Shown piece after piece: positions 1-9,100 of a stretch of 52,461 nucleotides of DNA. Position 1 is the stretch's first letter; the number at the start of each line of letters is the position of its first letter. Under the pieces are notes generated by a model. The model saw only the letters and a list, made by a program, of their open reading frames with translations. It was not told where the DNA came from and did not search any database. Both the position numbers and the translations under genes were made by a program. Source of the stretch: an uncultured Succinivibrionaceae bacterium (GTDB taxonomy: Bacteria > Pseudomonadota > Gammaproteobacteria > Enterobacterales > Succinivibrionaceae); the NCBI GenBank assembly GCA_949286015.1, contig CASEBB010000008.1, forward strand, positions 1 through 52,461, given 5' to 3'.

Positions 1-97
1 AGGATGTGTATACGCTGTGCTTGGCTAAAGCCCCAATACTAACTGTCGGCTAACCCCACTCTTACGAGTGGGGCATGCGCCGACAACTCTAGGTCAA
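1..97. repeat. Left copy of a 97-bp terminal inverted repeat (IS200/IS605-like end)
   Basis: These bases match the reverse complement of the last 97 bases of the window with two mismatches, at positions 10 and 43. Inside is a nested hairpin: outer arms TGTCGGC (44-50) and GCCGACA (79-85), inner arms CCCCACTC (54-61) and GAGTGGGG (66-73) with loop TTAC. Such a hairpin next to an AAAGCCCC segment resembles the right end of IS200/IS605-family elements, where TnpA binds and the TnpB guide RNA ends. No tnpA or tnpB lies inside the window, so the body would lie outside. The family assignment is inference. Confidence 0.7.
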
Positions 98-197
98 ACA
101 GGCAACGCAGGCCATAGACAAGCCATTTCTTGTCCCATAAACCAGCCTTCTTGTGTGGTCCCATGAATTGCACACTAGAACCTAAAAATGCTGCCGC

Positions 198-1079
198 TTA
201 AGCGCTCACATGTGAGGTTGCTCTTAGCTCAGCAGGGTTAGGCTGACCTAACTTACAGGCAGGGTTAGTCTCGTTGGGGTGATCCTGTGCGTACTCAGGA
301 TCGATAATGAAGAGCTTGCCATACTCCTCATGATTTTCGATGATGCGACTGACGTAGCTAAAGCACTCGCGGGCGCTAATGGTGCGTAAGCCACAGCCTT
401 GATGAGGGCGATCACCATGGTAGCAGCCTGCTTCCCATAGTAGCTCTCCCATCGGATCGACAGAGGTGAGCACACCATGCTCGACATCGCGCACATAAAT
501 GCGATACGTGCAAAAGTTGGTATTACCATCTTCGTCGGTGTAAAGGCTGCGAAAGTCCTTATGGTAGCGGTAGGAGACGCCACAACTCTCTTCTACATGG
601 TGGTAGAAGATCATACTGTGCTGATCAGGTAAGTCTAGCACTGCAATTTTGCCATTCATTTCGCGCAGCATGGCAAAAGGAGAGTCGGCACCGTAGGCGC
701 TAAAGTTATTGACGCCTTTAAAGGCGTCTGCTGCGTAGCCTAAGGCACAAAAAGAGTAGACAGGATGGCCAGTGCGCACGGCTCCAGGTTGCTGGATAGC
801 ATCGTTGGTGAGGGCGCCCATATGATATTGCGTAGCACGCATATCAAAGTGCCCGCCGTGACAAAAGTCGAAGTTACACAGTGGCAGGAGGAGGGTGCCT
901 TGCGGGCCTAGGGCCTGGAAGAAGCTTTGGAGGATGTCGTAAACCGTAAGGCCGTCGTTACGATATTTTAAGAGGATGCGTCTGAGATCAGAGTGCAGTA
1001 AGACGGTATCGCCTGCGCAGATACCGCAGCGTTGCCATGCTGCTGTCAGGCTAGTTTTCAGGGAAGTGGTGTCTATCAT
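198..1079 (-). CDS. AAC(3)-family N-acetyltransferase
   Basis: This protein has the aminoglycoside 3-N-acetyltransferase fold, which transfers an acetyl group from acetyl-CoA to an amine. Visible family features, in order, are DTVLLHSDLR near the N-terminus, GTLLLPLCNF, the active-site histidine segment RTGHPVYSF, and SPFAMLREMNGKIAVLDL. The later HHVEES and YRYHKDF segments also fit. I chose the start at 1079 (protein begins MIDTTSLK) because GGAG lies about nine bases upstream. A longer frame to 1127 has no Shine-Dalgarno. Chromosomal members often act on sugars or peptides rather than drugs, so aminoglycoside resistance should not be assumed. The upstream gene on the same strand is the ADH-like protein, about 300 bases away. 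Confidence 0.8.
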   Translation of the reverse strand: MIDTTSLKTSLTAAWQRCGICAGDTVLLHSDLRRILLKYRNDGLTVYDILQSFFQALGPQGTLLLPLCNFDFCHGGHFDMRATQYHMGALTNDAIQQPGAVRTGHPVYSFCALGYAADAFKGVNNFSAYGADSPFAMLREMNGKIAVLDLPDQHSMIFYHHVEESCGVSYRYHKDFRSLYTDEDGNTNFCTYRIYVRDVEHGVLTSVDPMGELLWEAGCYHGDRPHQGCGLRTISARECFSYVSRIIENHEEYGKLFIIDPEYAQDHPNETNPACKLGQPNPAELRATSHVSA

Positions 1080-1382
1080 TTTGCACAAGCTCCAAGCGGC
1101 TGCTAGGGAAATCATTGCCGAGTGCAACGACGCAAAGCCGCAGCTGCATGTTGTGTGTGTTGCAGGAAAATTATGCAGTAGTAGCAGAGATGGCAGTTAC
1201 CTCTTGGAGAGAGATTTATCATACTTTGGAGTGGCATTAGCGCTTACAAGTACAAGCGGGACATGGCTATCTCCTTAAGTGCGCTCAGCACCGCCCCCGT
1301 ACCCAGAGTAGCCATGCATCACAAACACCACTAAGGTAGTCCTTGTTACCTTTTGGTTGTTTCGTGGCTGTTAGGGTTATGG
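1080..1382. other. Intergenic stretch, no gene seen
   Basis: This lies between two minus-strand genes. I see no convincing small gene, tRNA or strong terminator. An ORF on the plus strand here is the shadow of the flanking gene. Confidence 0.5.
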
Positions 1383-2597
1383 TTAGGGGTAGTTGCGCTG
1401 CGGATGGCGGTAGGTATACGCCGTGGTGTAAATCGTTTCACAGGCACTGGCGTCCAATTTGACGTAGGATCCAATAGTCTGCTGTGGTGGCAGATGCGAC
1501 ATGAGGTTGGTAACCAGCTCGTGTATATCCACTTCCTTTAAGCCCATGTCCGCAAAGTTTTGTGGCAGCGAGCATTGCTCCATAAACTGCCGTAGCTTGT
1601 GGATACCCGTATGCGCCGTGATCTCCGGATGGGAAAAATTGAAATCCACGCCAAAGACGCTGTGAGCAAACTTCGCCATTTGCATCACGTTGTGCTGGAG
1701 ACAAAAGCTCAGCCACGCTGGCATCAGCACCGACAGCGCTGCCTCTGGGGCAGTGTTATAGCGCGCCGAAACTTCCATCTCGAGGATGTTTAAAGCGTGG
1801 TCAACCTCACGGCCTAAGGCACACATACCATTTTGCGCTAAGGTGCCTGCGAGCATGAGGTTAGCACGGGCATCGTAGTCGTTTGGATCCTCAATAATAC
1901 GCGGGAGAATGTTAACAATGGTGCGCATGATACCCGCGCACAGCTCGTCGGTGAGTTGCACATTAGGGGTATTGGTAAAGTAGCAGCTCAGCACGTGGGC
2001 TAGGATGTTAATGGTGCCAGCGGCAGTGTTTTCAAGGGGAGAGTTGAGGCTGAGCTCGGGGTTTAAGATGGCAAAGCGTGGTAAAAAGGTGGGGCTGCTC
2101 TTAGAGAACTTGCGGCACACGCCATTGACCTGATCGGTAAGGATACAGACGCTAGAGCTCTCTGAGCCCATATCGGTGGTGGTAACAATGGCCCCTAAAG
2201 GCAAGCTGTGCACCGGCTCACGGCGCCCACTAAAGAAGTCCCAGAAGTCACCAGAGTAGAAGGTACCAGCGCTAATGGCTTTGGCTGCATCGATAACGGC
2301 ACTACGACCAATAGCTAGAATAAAGTCCAGTTGCAGTTGGCGGCAGCAATCGATACCACGGTAGATTTGCTCGCGGCTTGGGGTGGTATCAACTGTAGGC
2401 AGCTCAAAAAACTCTAAGCCCGCACGGTCGAGCGAGCGCTTGATGCGGTCAAGCAGGTCGGGACGAATCTTAGCGCTGGGGCCATAGTGGAGTAAGACGC
2501 GACGTCCGCCCTCGAATTTGACAAGGGAGCCCACTTCATTTTCGCGACCACGGCCGAACATGAGGAAGGTGCGGCGTTGGTAATCGAAGTTTTGCAT
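1383..2597 (-). CDS. Iron-containing alcohol dehydrogenase homologue, metal site degenerate
   Basis: The 404-residue protein aligns over its length with the YqhD/butanol dehydrogenase branch of the group III (iron/zinc) alcohol dehydrogenases. The start near FMFGRGRENEVG, the segment IDAAKAIS and the helical C-terminal half (ANLMLAGTLAQNG, LMPAWLSF) are recognisable. By hand alignment to E. coli YqhD, the four metal ligands Asp194, His198, His267 and His281 become Asn, His, Asn and Pro. The cofactor-loop GGGS becomes GRSA. It is therefore probably not an active NAD(P)-dependent dehydrogenase, although the frame is intact and an AAGGAG site precedes the ATG by five bases. A binding or regulatory role is possible but unproven. 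Confidence 0.8.
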   Translation of the reverse strand: MQNFDYQRRTFLMFGRGRENEVGSLVKFEGGRRVLLHYGPSAKIRPDLLDRIKRSLDRAGLEFFELPTVDTTPSREQIYRGIDCCRQLQLDFILAIGRSAVIDAAKAISAGTFYSGDFWDFFSGRREPVHSLPLGAIVTTTDMGSESSSVCILTDQVNGVCRKFSKSSPTFLPRFAILNPELSLNSPLENTAAGTINILAHVLSCYFTNTPNVQLTDELCAGIMRTIVNILPRIIEDPNDYDARANLMLAGTLAQNGMCALGREVDHALNILEMEVSARYNTAPEAALSVLMPAWLSFCLQHNVMQMAKFAHSVFGVDFNFSHPEITAHTGIHKLRQFMEQCSLPQNFADMGLKEVDIHELVTNLMSHLPPQQTIGSYVKLDASACETIYTTAYTYRHPQRNYP

Positions 2598-2703
2598 GCT
2601 CGCTCCTTGAGTTGGGTGTTCCTGCTAGAGAGGCTCAAAGGCTCTTGGGGGCAGAGAGTGTTAGGACACAAGCCTTGCTTGGTGGCAAGGTGTAGCAGCG
2701 CTT

Positions 2704-2857
2704 GGGAACTACTGACTTAATGAATGAGGTACTTTAGGGGAATCATGGTGCACCGTTTTAAGCGAGGATGAGACGCACCTGCACCATTCATCTCGAGGTG
2801 TGTGACTTTGCCATCACGCACACAATCTTCCGTCATTTATGAGATCACTCATTCCTT
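2704..2857 (-). repeat. Intergenic repeat R1, copy 1
   Basis: The left end reads GGGAACTACTGACTTAATGA and the right end TTATGAGATCACTCATTCC, which are imperfect inverted ends. The interior has the conserved ATCTCGAGGT core and a module around GGTGCACC shared with the copies at 26117 and 40345. It lies between the ADH homologue and the giant gene. Confidence 0.75.
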
Positions 2858-2992
2858 TGCGGTCTCACCTTGAGATAAAAGGCCGCCAGGCATTTTGGTC
2901 TCTGCCGCCGCATCCATGCGGTAGCGTTGGCAGTATGCGCCGCGCCTGCGCTCGCCCTGTGTTGTGACTCTACTTTAAGTGAGCAGAGCGGA

Positions 2993-3053
2993 GCGTGATA
3001 CTGGTAGGGTCGGCCCTCTCAGTAAAGGCCGCTTACGACCTGTCACGCTCGCA
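2993..3053. other. Imperfect long hairpin
   Basis: GAGCGTGA near 2994 pairs with TCACGCTC near 3044, and GGTCGGCC pairs inside with GGCCGCTTACGACC. There is no T-run, so it is a weak terminator candidate for the giant gene at best. The rest of 2858-3138 shows nothing else. Confidence 0.35.
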
Positions 3054-3138
3054 CTTATCTGTGGTTTAGAGGCCATCTGGCCCTGAGCGTCACGCACAAG
3101 CAAGTGCAGACTAAAGACAGGGCTTTGCTTCAGCAGCA

Positions 3139-6100
3139 TTACTTGCCACGTACCACAATGGTAGTTGGCAGCTTTTCCTGCTCCGCGCGCATGCGCTTGG
3201 TGCTCTCGCTCAGCTCTGCATTAGTGCGCAAGTCACCTGCAATCGCTGTTGGTTGCGTTGGCTCACTCTCAACTGCCTCTTCATGGCGTTGGTTTAACAG
3301 AGAGCTGGCCTGATCAGCCGTAATGCGCTTGCTAATGACCATGGCGCCCCCCTGAGCATAGACCACCTTTTCGCCTTGGCGATTAGCAGCGGTACCAGCA
3401 ATACTTGGGGTGACAGCATTCTTCGCCCGCACAATACGCACACCAGAGTTAGAGGTACTGAGCGATTCCATCGGAATGGCATTGTCAGGTTGTAGCGGCA
3501 CAATACCAATAGTCTGGTGCTTGTGCCCCTCTTGTACCACACGTGTCGACTCTGGATTGAGCACTGGCTGTGGCGTTGGCTGCAGCGCCTCAGCACTACC
3601 ACCCTCTGGCATCTCTGTGCTGTTGGTAGCAGCTGTATTATTAGCCTTGTTCTGGCCACGTGTAGACACAAACTTACCAGAGCTATCACGGGTGGCGTGA
3701 CGGCGTAAGTTACGGTTCGAGTTCTCATTGGCCATTGCCGCCAGCGAAGCAGCCGCCTCATCCTGCTCTGGCAGCGGATTGACCTTGTACGAAGCAGCAG
3801 GTGGTGCACTTAAGTTTGGCCCTGTGCGGCCATTGCTCTTAGATGTGGACTTAAACACCGAGTTAAACGGCTGCCGTGACGGCGTATAACCCGAGCCCCG
3901 CTTGTTACCTGCAGCACTGGCACGCTGATCTAAGCCCCAGCCCTTACCTGAGGCTGCCGCCTCACGCTTTGGACTGTAGAAAGATGACGTGCCACTACCA
4001 TGAGTGGTGTTGGTCGTGCCACTGTCAGGGGCTTGAGCAGGGGCACCATAGGCGGCGCTCACTTGCGACGGATCATAGCTGGTAGCAGTGCCGTACTCAT
4101 TGAGATCAATGTAGGTGCCTTGAGGGCGAGTTCCCTTTTTCACTACGGCATTGCCATAGGCAGGGTTGAGATCACCATCAGCACCATAGCGTCCGTAGCT
4201 GTAATTTGGCTTTTCATGCTTAGCCACCTCACTTTGCCGCTGGAAGGTACGACGTGGCGCACTTGCCGTAGCGTGGTCTTCACCATACATGGCGCGACGT
4301 AAGGCCGCACGGCGCTCATTTAAGTCGCTAATCGATGAGGCGGTGCCACTGCCGCGCGTGGCGTTTTGCGCTGGAGCAGCACTGCTCTTTGCTGGAGGAG
4401 CTAAAGTACCAGCTGTAGTGTTGGCTTTCGCATTGGCGCTCGCTTTAGTGCTGGCACTGGCATTAGCTTTAGCGCTGACGCTAGCTTGAGCTTTATTTTG
4501 AGCGCGGTCACCGCTAGGAGTACTGGCTTTAGCTGGAGCGCTATTGTTAGCTGGAGCGCTATTGTTGGTAGCTCCTTCAGCACTTTGCAGCTGATTGAGG
4601 CGAGAGCGAATATGCGCGGTATAGGCATTGAGGCTCTCTGCCCCTTGCGTCGTGGCAGCGGTGCTTTCCTGAGCGTTGCTGCGGCGGCTGCTATTCTGCC
4701 GTGCAGTAGCGTTTGGCTTAGCACCTGCGCTGCTGCTGCTGCTGCTGTTGCTACTACTGTTGCGGGTGTTGCCAGAGTTGCTGTCACCCTCAAAGTAGTC
4801 AGCCATAATCGAGGCAATCGCGGCGCTATCTTCTTCCTCACGTCGTGATGGCTGGGCGGCAGCTGCTTTTGCCTCTTGCTCGGCCTGTGCTGCTTCTTGG
4901 GCGGCTTTGGCTGCAGCCGCTGCTTCTTCGTCATCTGCAAAGAGCATCTTGACAAAAGCTTGGGCCGGATCAAAGCGCTCGAGGGTGTCATCATTGTCAC
5001 TACTAACAGAGCCCACCGCTAAGTCCATAATGGCTTGCTCGGTGGTAAGTCTGGCCTTGCTGTCACTGTCTGCTGCGGCCTGTGGCGCTTGGGCTTCTGC
5101 TGTCGGCGCTCTGGCATCGGTCTTAGTCGCAGCGGCGCTAGGGAGTGTGTTCTCCGCATTAGTGGTGACGCTCACCGTGGCAGCACGCTTAGTTGAGCGC
5201 ACTTGTTCCAGAGCCCGCTGTACAGCATCTAAGCTAGGAATAGCTAAGCCCTGTGCTGCATTACTCTGGGTACTGTCTTGTGCCGCGCGGGAAGAGGCTG
5301 CATCTTGAGCGGCAGTGGCTTGTGCCGTGGCAACGGTCTGTGCTGCTTGTGTAGTGGCATTAGCTGCAGCGTCAGTAGCGCTACTCTCTTGCTTTGCAGC
5401 TTCACTGTCTGTAGGGGCAGCACTGCTGTGCTCAAGACCAAGAGACTCTGCTGGCGTTGCTGGCTCGTTCTTAGAGTCAGCAGCTTTCGCTGCAGCATCA
5501 GCATCAGCATCAGCAGCGGCCGTGGCGTAAGCCTCAGCTGTGGCCGCAGATGGCGCACTGGTAGCGTCGTTGGCTGCAGTTGCAGTCACACTCTGAGCGG
5601 CGTCTGCTGCGCTTTGATCTTGAGTGACAGCTTGGGATGCAGTGGCTTGCGCCTGCGCCTCATTGGTAGCGTCAGCAGAGGCTTTAGTGCTAGTGGCAGC
5701 ACTGTCTGCTGCTTTGCTCGCAGCAGCAGCGCTGTCCTTGCGTTCCGCATCTTTGCTCGTAGCAGCAACACTGCTGCCAGACTCAGCTGTAAAGCTCTCG
5801 CCAAAAGATATAGCCGTGGCGTAGACACCATCGGCTAGAGCTAAGCCCATAGAGCCAGATTGGTACTGCAGAGGGTCACCAATAGTAGCCAGTTGGTTTT
5901 GCTCTAAGCGCTCCTTGAGAGACGAGGTAATCAGAGCATTGACTTTAGCGGCGGTGAGGTCAGCATCAGCTAAGACGCTCTTAGCCTCAGAAGCGTTGTC
6001 AGCATTGGCGCTCTGTGGCGCGTTGCTGCTCTTGGCGCTGGCGTTGCTAGCCTCGGCCTTCGCCTTAGTGTCTGTGGCTGCGGCGTGCGCTTTACTCTGG

Positions 6101-9100
6101 CTTTGGCCGTCTGCATCATTAGTGGCAGCGGTGCGGGAGGAGGCAGATGCGGTGCTGTTTTGCTCGGCATCTGCGCTCTTATCCTGAGAAGTACCATCAG
6201 CTGTTGCTGCTACTAAGAGATCTTGCCATGGGGCATTTGGACGTGGTGTGTTGGCACTTACCGTTTGCTGGTGCTCACTGTCAGTGCCACTATGTAAGGC
6301 GGCAATGACACGGTCGGTAGCCTCATCAGATGAGGCTGCCATATCCGCCGCCACAATCGCGTCTAACTCCGAGACTAAGGCCTCTTCATTGACCGCGTTG
6401 TCCTGATCATTGCCTGTGGTAGGGGCAGAGTCTAAGGAGTCTAAGCTTGATTTTGTCGCTGCCGCAGCTGCATCCTTGGCTGCTATCTCTGGCTTGGCGT
6501 CAGAGGCAGCGTCTCCTGCAGGAGAGACCGAGGCGGTAGTACTTGCCGCACTGTCACCTACCAGCTGTGGATTTGGTGCTGACAGTGTTGGCTCCTGATC
6601 GTCATCAGGATCCGTAACATCAATATTGTCGACCGCAGCGTGGGGATTAAAGACAGGCTCTTTTTTGTGGTGATGAGAGGAGTGATGAGGCGCACTCTTC
6701 GTGTGCTCTTGAAGCTTAGAAAAGGCGCCCTTGATATCGATCTTAAAGAGCGAGCCAATCTTGTTAATGGCGTTTTGTGGATTCAGCGCCGCCGTCAGGC
6801 TTTCCAGCTTGTTCTCGCTCTTGTCCTCAACAGGAGCGGAGGTATCTGCCTTTGCTGCATTTGCAGCGGCAGCAGCGCTAGCGCTGACAGGGGCTGGCGC
6901 TGTAATCTCCGCTTCACTGTCATCTTGAGCGGCTGTAGGGGCAGCGCTCTCAGAAGCAGGTGAGGTAGTAGCGGCGCTCGTGCGCGAGGTTGCGCTGGCG
7001 CTGGCAATGCTGGCATCATTAGCCGCAGCGCTTACAGTGGCAGCAGTATTAGCGGCGTCACTGTCTGCTAAATGCTCCGAGGTAGTGGCAGCAATAGTTG
7101 CGGTGCTGTTTGGAGAAACAGCGGAGGCGTCCTGCGTTGTTACAGGCTGCTCTGCTGAAACTGCTGTTGTGAGCTCAGGTTGCGCCGTGTGTTCTTGCGC
7201 GCTCATCGTGGCAGTAGAGACAAAGGCGCTGGTAGTGGTGGTGGTGCTGCTCTTAGTTTGCAGCTTGCTCGCATCCTCCTTACTCTCGGCTTTGTCTTCA
7301 GCTTCATCCTTGCGCTTAAAGAACTTGCTAAAAGCCGAGACCGCCTTGCTCTTAAAGAGCGTCGAAGTAGCAGAGCCCTTTGGCCCATCTACCGTTAAGA
7401 CCTCAACCTTAGTTGGCTCTAAGATCGGCTCACCACGGCCATCACCACTTAAGATTGGCGCAATGATCATGCGATCACGTTCCACCTCTGGAGCGTGCAC
7501 ATTCTCATTGTTCTGGGCAGCGGCCATAGCTTTAGCTTCGGCTTGCTGTTGTGCCGCGAGAGCCGCCGCCAAGGCCGCAGCTGCAGGGGTATTACCCTCT
7601 ACTGGCGACGGAATGCTGTCTTGCGCAATCTGCTTTTCTGTGGTGTCTTTGTGGCTAATAATCTTGTCTTTGCTGGAGCTGACAGCGATCTCGTCAGCAG
7701 CAGATGCTGCTGCTTCATTGGTGCTTGCCTCAGACTGCGCCGCGCTGTCCTCTGCCGCTGGCAGCACTGAGTCGCTATCACTTAGGACAGCACTAGTGTG
7801 CATCACATAAGAGTCGAGCACGGCATTGGTCTGGTCGATGTTCTCGGCCATGTCGCGCTGGACGGGAATCGTGCCGCCATAGGCGAGGTTAGCAGCATCA
7901 GCGGAGGTGCCATGGACGCTTTGCAGAGAAATCGTGGTTGGGGTCAGCTCTTCTTGCGTAGTCTCAGTAGCGCTTGCCTGCTGCGCGTTTTTCTCTGGCG
8001 CTACACGGTTAGCCGTATCTTTGCCTTTGGCTTTCTTGTTTTTCGCGCCTTGCTTCTTAGAGGCGGTGCTATCTTTACCACGAGCAGTCTTATCTTGCTT
8101 GGTGGCAGCAGAGCCTTGCGCGGCATTAGCGGAGCTTGAGTGGCTTACCGGCATGCTGCTGGTGGCAATGGTGCTGTTCTTGGCAGCATCTTCCTCTGCT
8201 GGCTCTAAGCTGTCCTCATTGTCATTGGACACCATTTCCACTTCCAGTGGGGTGTTGGTATCCGTATCTGTAGCGGAGATTTGGCCACTTACAGCTTCCT
8301 TGCTCTCTGCGTCAGCGGTGCTTGCCGCGTCAGCTGTGTCGACAGAATCAGCTTTTTGGGCTGTGTCGCTGGCGGCAGTACTGGCGTTTTTGCCCTTGTT
8401 GCTCTTAGCTGCTTGTGCTGTGGAGCTGTTCTGCTTTACAGGGGCAGTACTGATTTCAGCAAAGGGCGCCGCACCTTGCAGCGTGACCTTATTCTCTTGG
8501 TCTTCGCTGTCAGCATTGTCCTCAGTCACTTGCTCATCAGCAGGTGTCTCTTGCTGCTGACGCGTAAAGCGCTGCTTTAAGAAGCTATCCAGTGAGTGTG
8601 GGGTGAGCGTACCCTGAGTTACCTCAGCATAGAAGCCCGCCTGTTGCTGTTTTTGCTGCTCAATGGTCTGAATCTCAGTAACCGTGGCGGCAGCAATACT
8701 CTCAGCTTGCTTCTCCAGCTCCTCTAAGTGGCGCTGTAAGTCGTCAGTATGGCTCTGCTCTAAGCTGTTTTCCGGATTATTGGACAGCGCCTCGGTCAGC
8801 TTTAAGACAAAAGCAGGCAGGTACTGGCACATTTGCACATGCACGTGCTCAGTAAGCTGTGTGAGGTCGCCACCGGACACACCTAGGGTGATAGTCGGGA
8901 CATTAAGGCCCTGATAGAAGTTACTATTGATGCCTAATGGGCACTCTTGGGCAATAGTCTCTAAGGCCTCAGTGGTGTGCTCTGGACGCAGAAAGTTTGC
9001 ATCAGTAGCGCCATAGTAGGCCCCCATCACAGGAACCAGCGGGCTGTCCTTTGGTAAGTGCTGTAAGAGGCCGTCGAGGATCATGAAAAGCTCACGATCC

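Noticed and set aside
198..1079. Aminoglycoside resistance gene
   Set aside because: The AAC(3) fold is clear, but nothing shows drug specificity and no mobile resistance context exists.
3410..8580. Long open frames on the plus strand and in other minus frames across the giant gene
   Set aside because: They have Leu/Ala/Ser- or Arg-biased composition typical of shadows of GCN-rich coding, and no ribosome sites.
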